Origin: Fratercula arctica
Taxonomy: Eukaryota > Chordata > Aves > Charadriiformes > Alcidae
Length of the DNA stretch: 64,000 bases
Direction of reading: 5' to 3'
NCBI GenBank assembly: GCA_947846985.1
Contig: CANTUZ010000001.1
Location: 108,765,757 to 108,829,756, forward strand
Made by a program: the position numbers and the translations under genes. Under the pieces are notes generated by a model. It was not told the DNA's origin and did not search any database. It worked only from the letters and a program-made list of their open reading frames with translations. Shown here one piece after another: positions 62,801 through 64,000 of this stretch (position 1 is the first letter of the stretch; the number at the start of each line of letters is the position of its first letter).

Positions 62801-64000
62801 AAAACAATGAGAAATCTTCTCAAAATATGATTTTAGTTCTAAGTTCATATATTTTTATATCCCTTAAAATTAAAAATATGGAACCTAGTAGCATGATTTT
62901 TGTATATAAAATAAAGGATTGATATCTCAGCTATGTTCAGTTCAAGTAAAATTATTGTTGCATTCTTTAAGTTAAAATGTCTTGGCTTTTTGAGTGTTTC
63001 TTCCCCTGACAAGACTCAGAATCTCTGAGCTGATTTTAAAGGTTCATATACCACTGCCTCCAGTGCCTACAGGATTTCAAGTTTAATAAAAGTAGATGTG
63101 ATTAGTAATGCACGACAAATGCAGTTTCTTGGTTTAGGAAACTTGACAGACTGTAATCTGAGCTGGTTTGGTGATTATTTTCACTGCTGTGTCAAACAGA
63201 TTGAGCTCTGTGTAGCCCATGAGATTGGTGTTGGGATATAGATCTCTTCATTTTTAAGCTGGACAATTCGGATCACACACAAATATGAAATGACAAACAC
63301 TTACCTGCACTAGAGCTGCGAAAGAAATTAGTTTACTTCTTGTGAACTTGGGCATTCTTGAACTGGTTTTAAAAGCAGCTTCCCACGCAGTCCTCCAAAA
63401 GTTTAGGGATTCTCCTCCAGTGGTGTGGTGTAACTGGTGTGAGCCAGCCCTGCCCTTTTCCTCTTTCATTCTTGAAAATTTTATTTGATTATGTTATGTG
63501 GAGTATAGCAAGCTGGGTGTTGAGGGATAGGTATTCGTATGTCTACTTTCTCAAATGAGAGAACACAGTGAATAAAAGGATTAGTTTGCAGGATGTAGTT
63601 CTGTTGGGACATTATACTACAAAACATCAATTTTAGAAAGGGTATTTCATCACATTTTAGGCCCCTATGGACTTTTCCCTCTTTTTTTGCGGTTTCCCTG
63701 CTTTCAACCATTTTTGTAGTCCATTAAGCCTAATTTGGTCAAAGGTACCCTCACTTCTTATTGTCTTACATAAGTTACAACCCATGAACAGACCTCACCC
63801 CCAGCAGTGCGGCTACCCACAATCAGCTACATGCAGAAGTGTCCAGAAACCTCGAGCACAAGACAGGACGGGGTGTCTCCGCACTTCTGCCATCTACCTG
63901 GCATTCTTTTATTTACCCCACACATGGACAGACTGTCTGCTAATCTCTCCTATTTGTGGATAACAAATTTGAGATTGACAGTCATAAGCCATGTGGATCA
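62801..64000. other. Unique AT-rich non-coding DNA
   Basis: No gene is recognised. Reading frames are at most 98 codons (63667-63963) with no domain, and no repeat family was recognised to the right edge. Confidence 0.65.

Noticed and set aside
1..64000. CRISPR array, operon, tRNA/rRNA cluster, phage or plasmid system
   Set aside because: No spaced direct repeats, no dense co-directional coding frames and no structured RNA genes. Composition and repeats are those of a vertebrate nuclear genome.

Overview
The window looks like AT-rich, essentially non-coding nuclear DNA from a bird, probably a member of Neoaves. The bird call rests on two interspersed repeats. The first is a complete solo LTR (33897-34628) with the TGTCC...ACGACA ends typical of the common neoavian endogenous-retrovirus LTRs. 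The second is a 5'-complete, 3'-truncated copy (about 11177-12066) of another LTR family abundant in neoavian genomes, built around degenerate repeats of about 50 bp. An old CR1/L3-type LINE fragment on the minus strand (about 62200-62800) and two probable MIR-like SINE relics fit an amniote genome. These family calls come from remembered consensus features, not from a database search.

I find no protein-coding gene I can defend. Open reading frames are short (longest 175 codons), lie on both strands at the density expected by chance, and show no recognisable domains. The longest lie inside the LTR at 11.2-12.1 kb or the CCCTT satellite at 27.9-28.1 kb, where the repeat structure explains the lack of stops. 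There is no sign of bacterial, archaeal or phage organisation: no operons, ribosome-binding-site spacing, CRISPR array, tRNA or rRNA. The segment is best read as a long intron or an intergenic desert on a macrochromosome. At most it holds one candidate small exon (61769-61889, weak evidence).

Layout: 1-11176 is unique AT-rich DNA with small simple repeats and one GC/CpG-richer block (8881-9240). 11177-12066 is the truncated LTR. 12067-27905 is unique DNA with a compact enhancer-like segment near 13.7-13.9 kb, a T25 and an A28 tract, and a MIR-like relic near 23.8 kb. 27906-28098 is a 38-unit (CCCTT)n array. 28099-33645 is unique and contains an almost perfect 29-nt palindrome at 29749-29777. 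33646-33679 is a (CCCGT)4-C14 tract, followed closely by the solo LTR. 34634-64000 is again mostly unique, with candidate regulatory clusters, a MIR-like relic near 44.0 kb, the candidate exon and the CR1 fragment.

No multi-gene system is visible. The items most worth a second look are the AAGGG-type polypurine array, the G-quadruplex-prone tract beside the LTR, the 29-nt palindrome, the mirrored NBRE/CCAAT arrangement at 40.7 kb, and the X-box-like sites at 13.7 and 24.4 kb.
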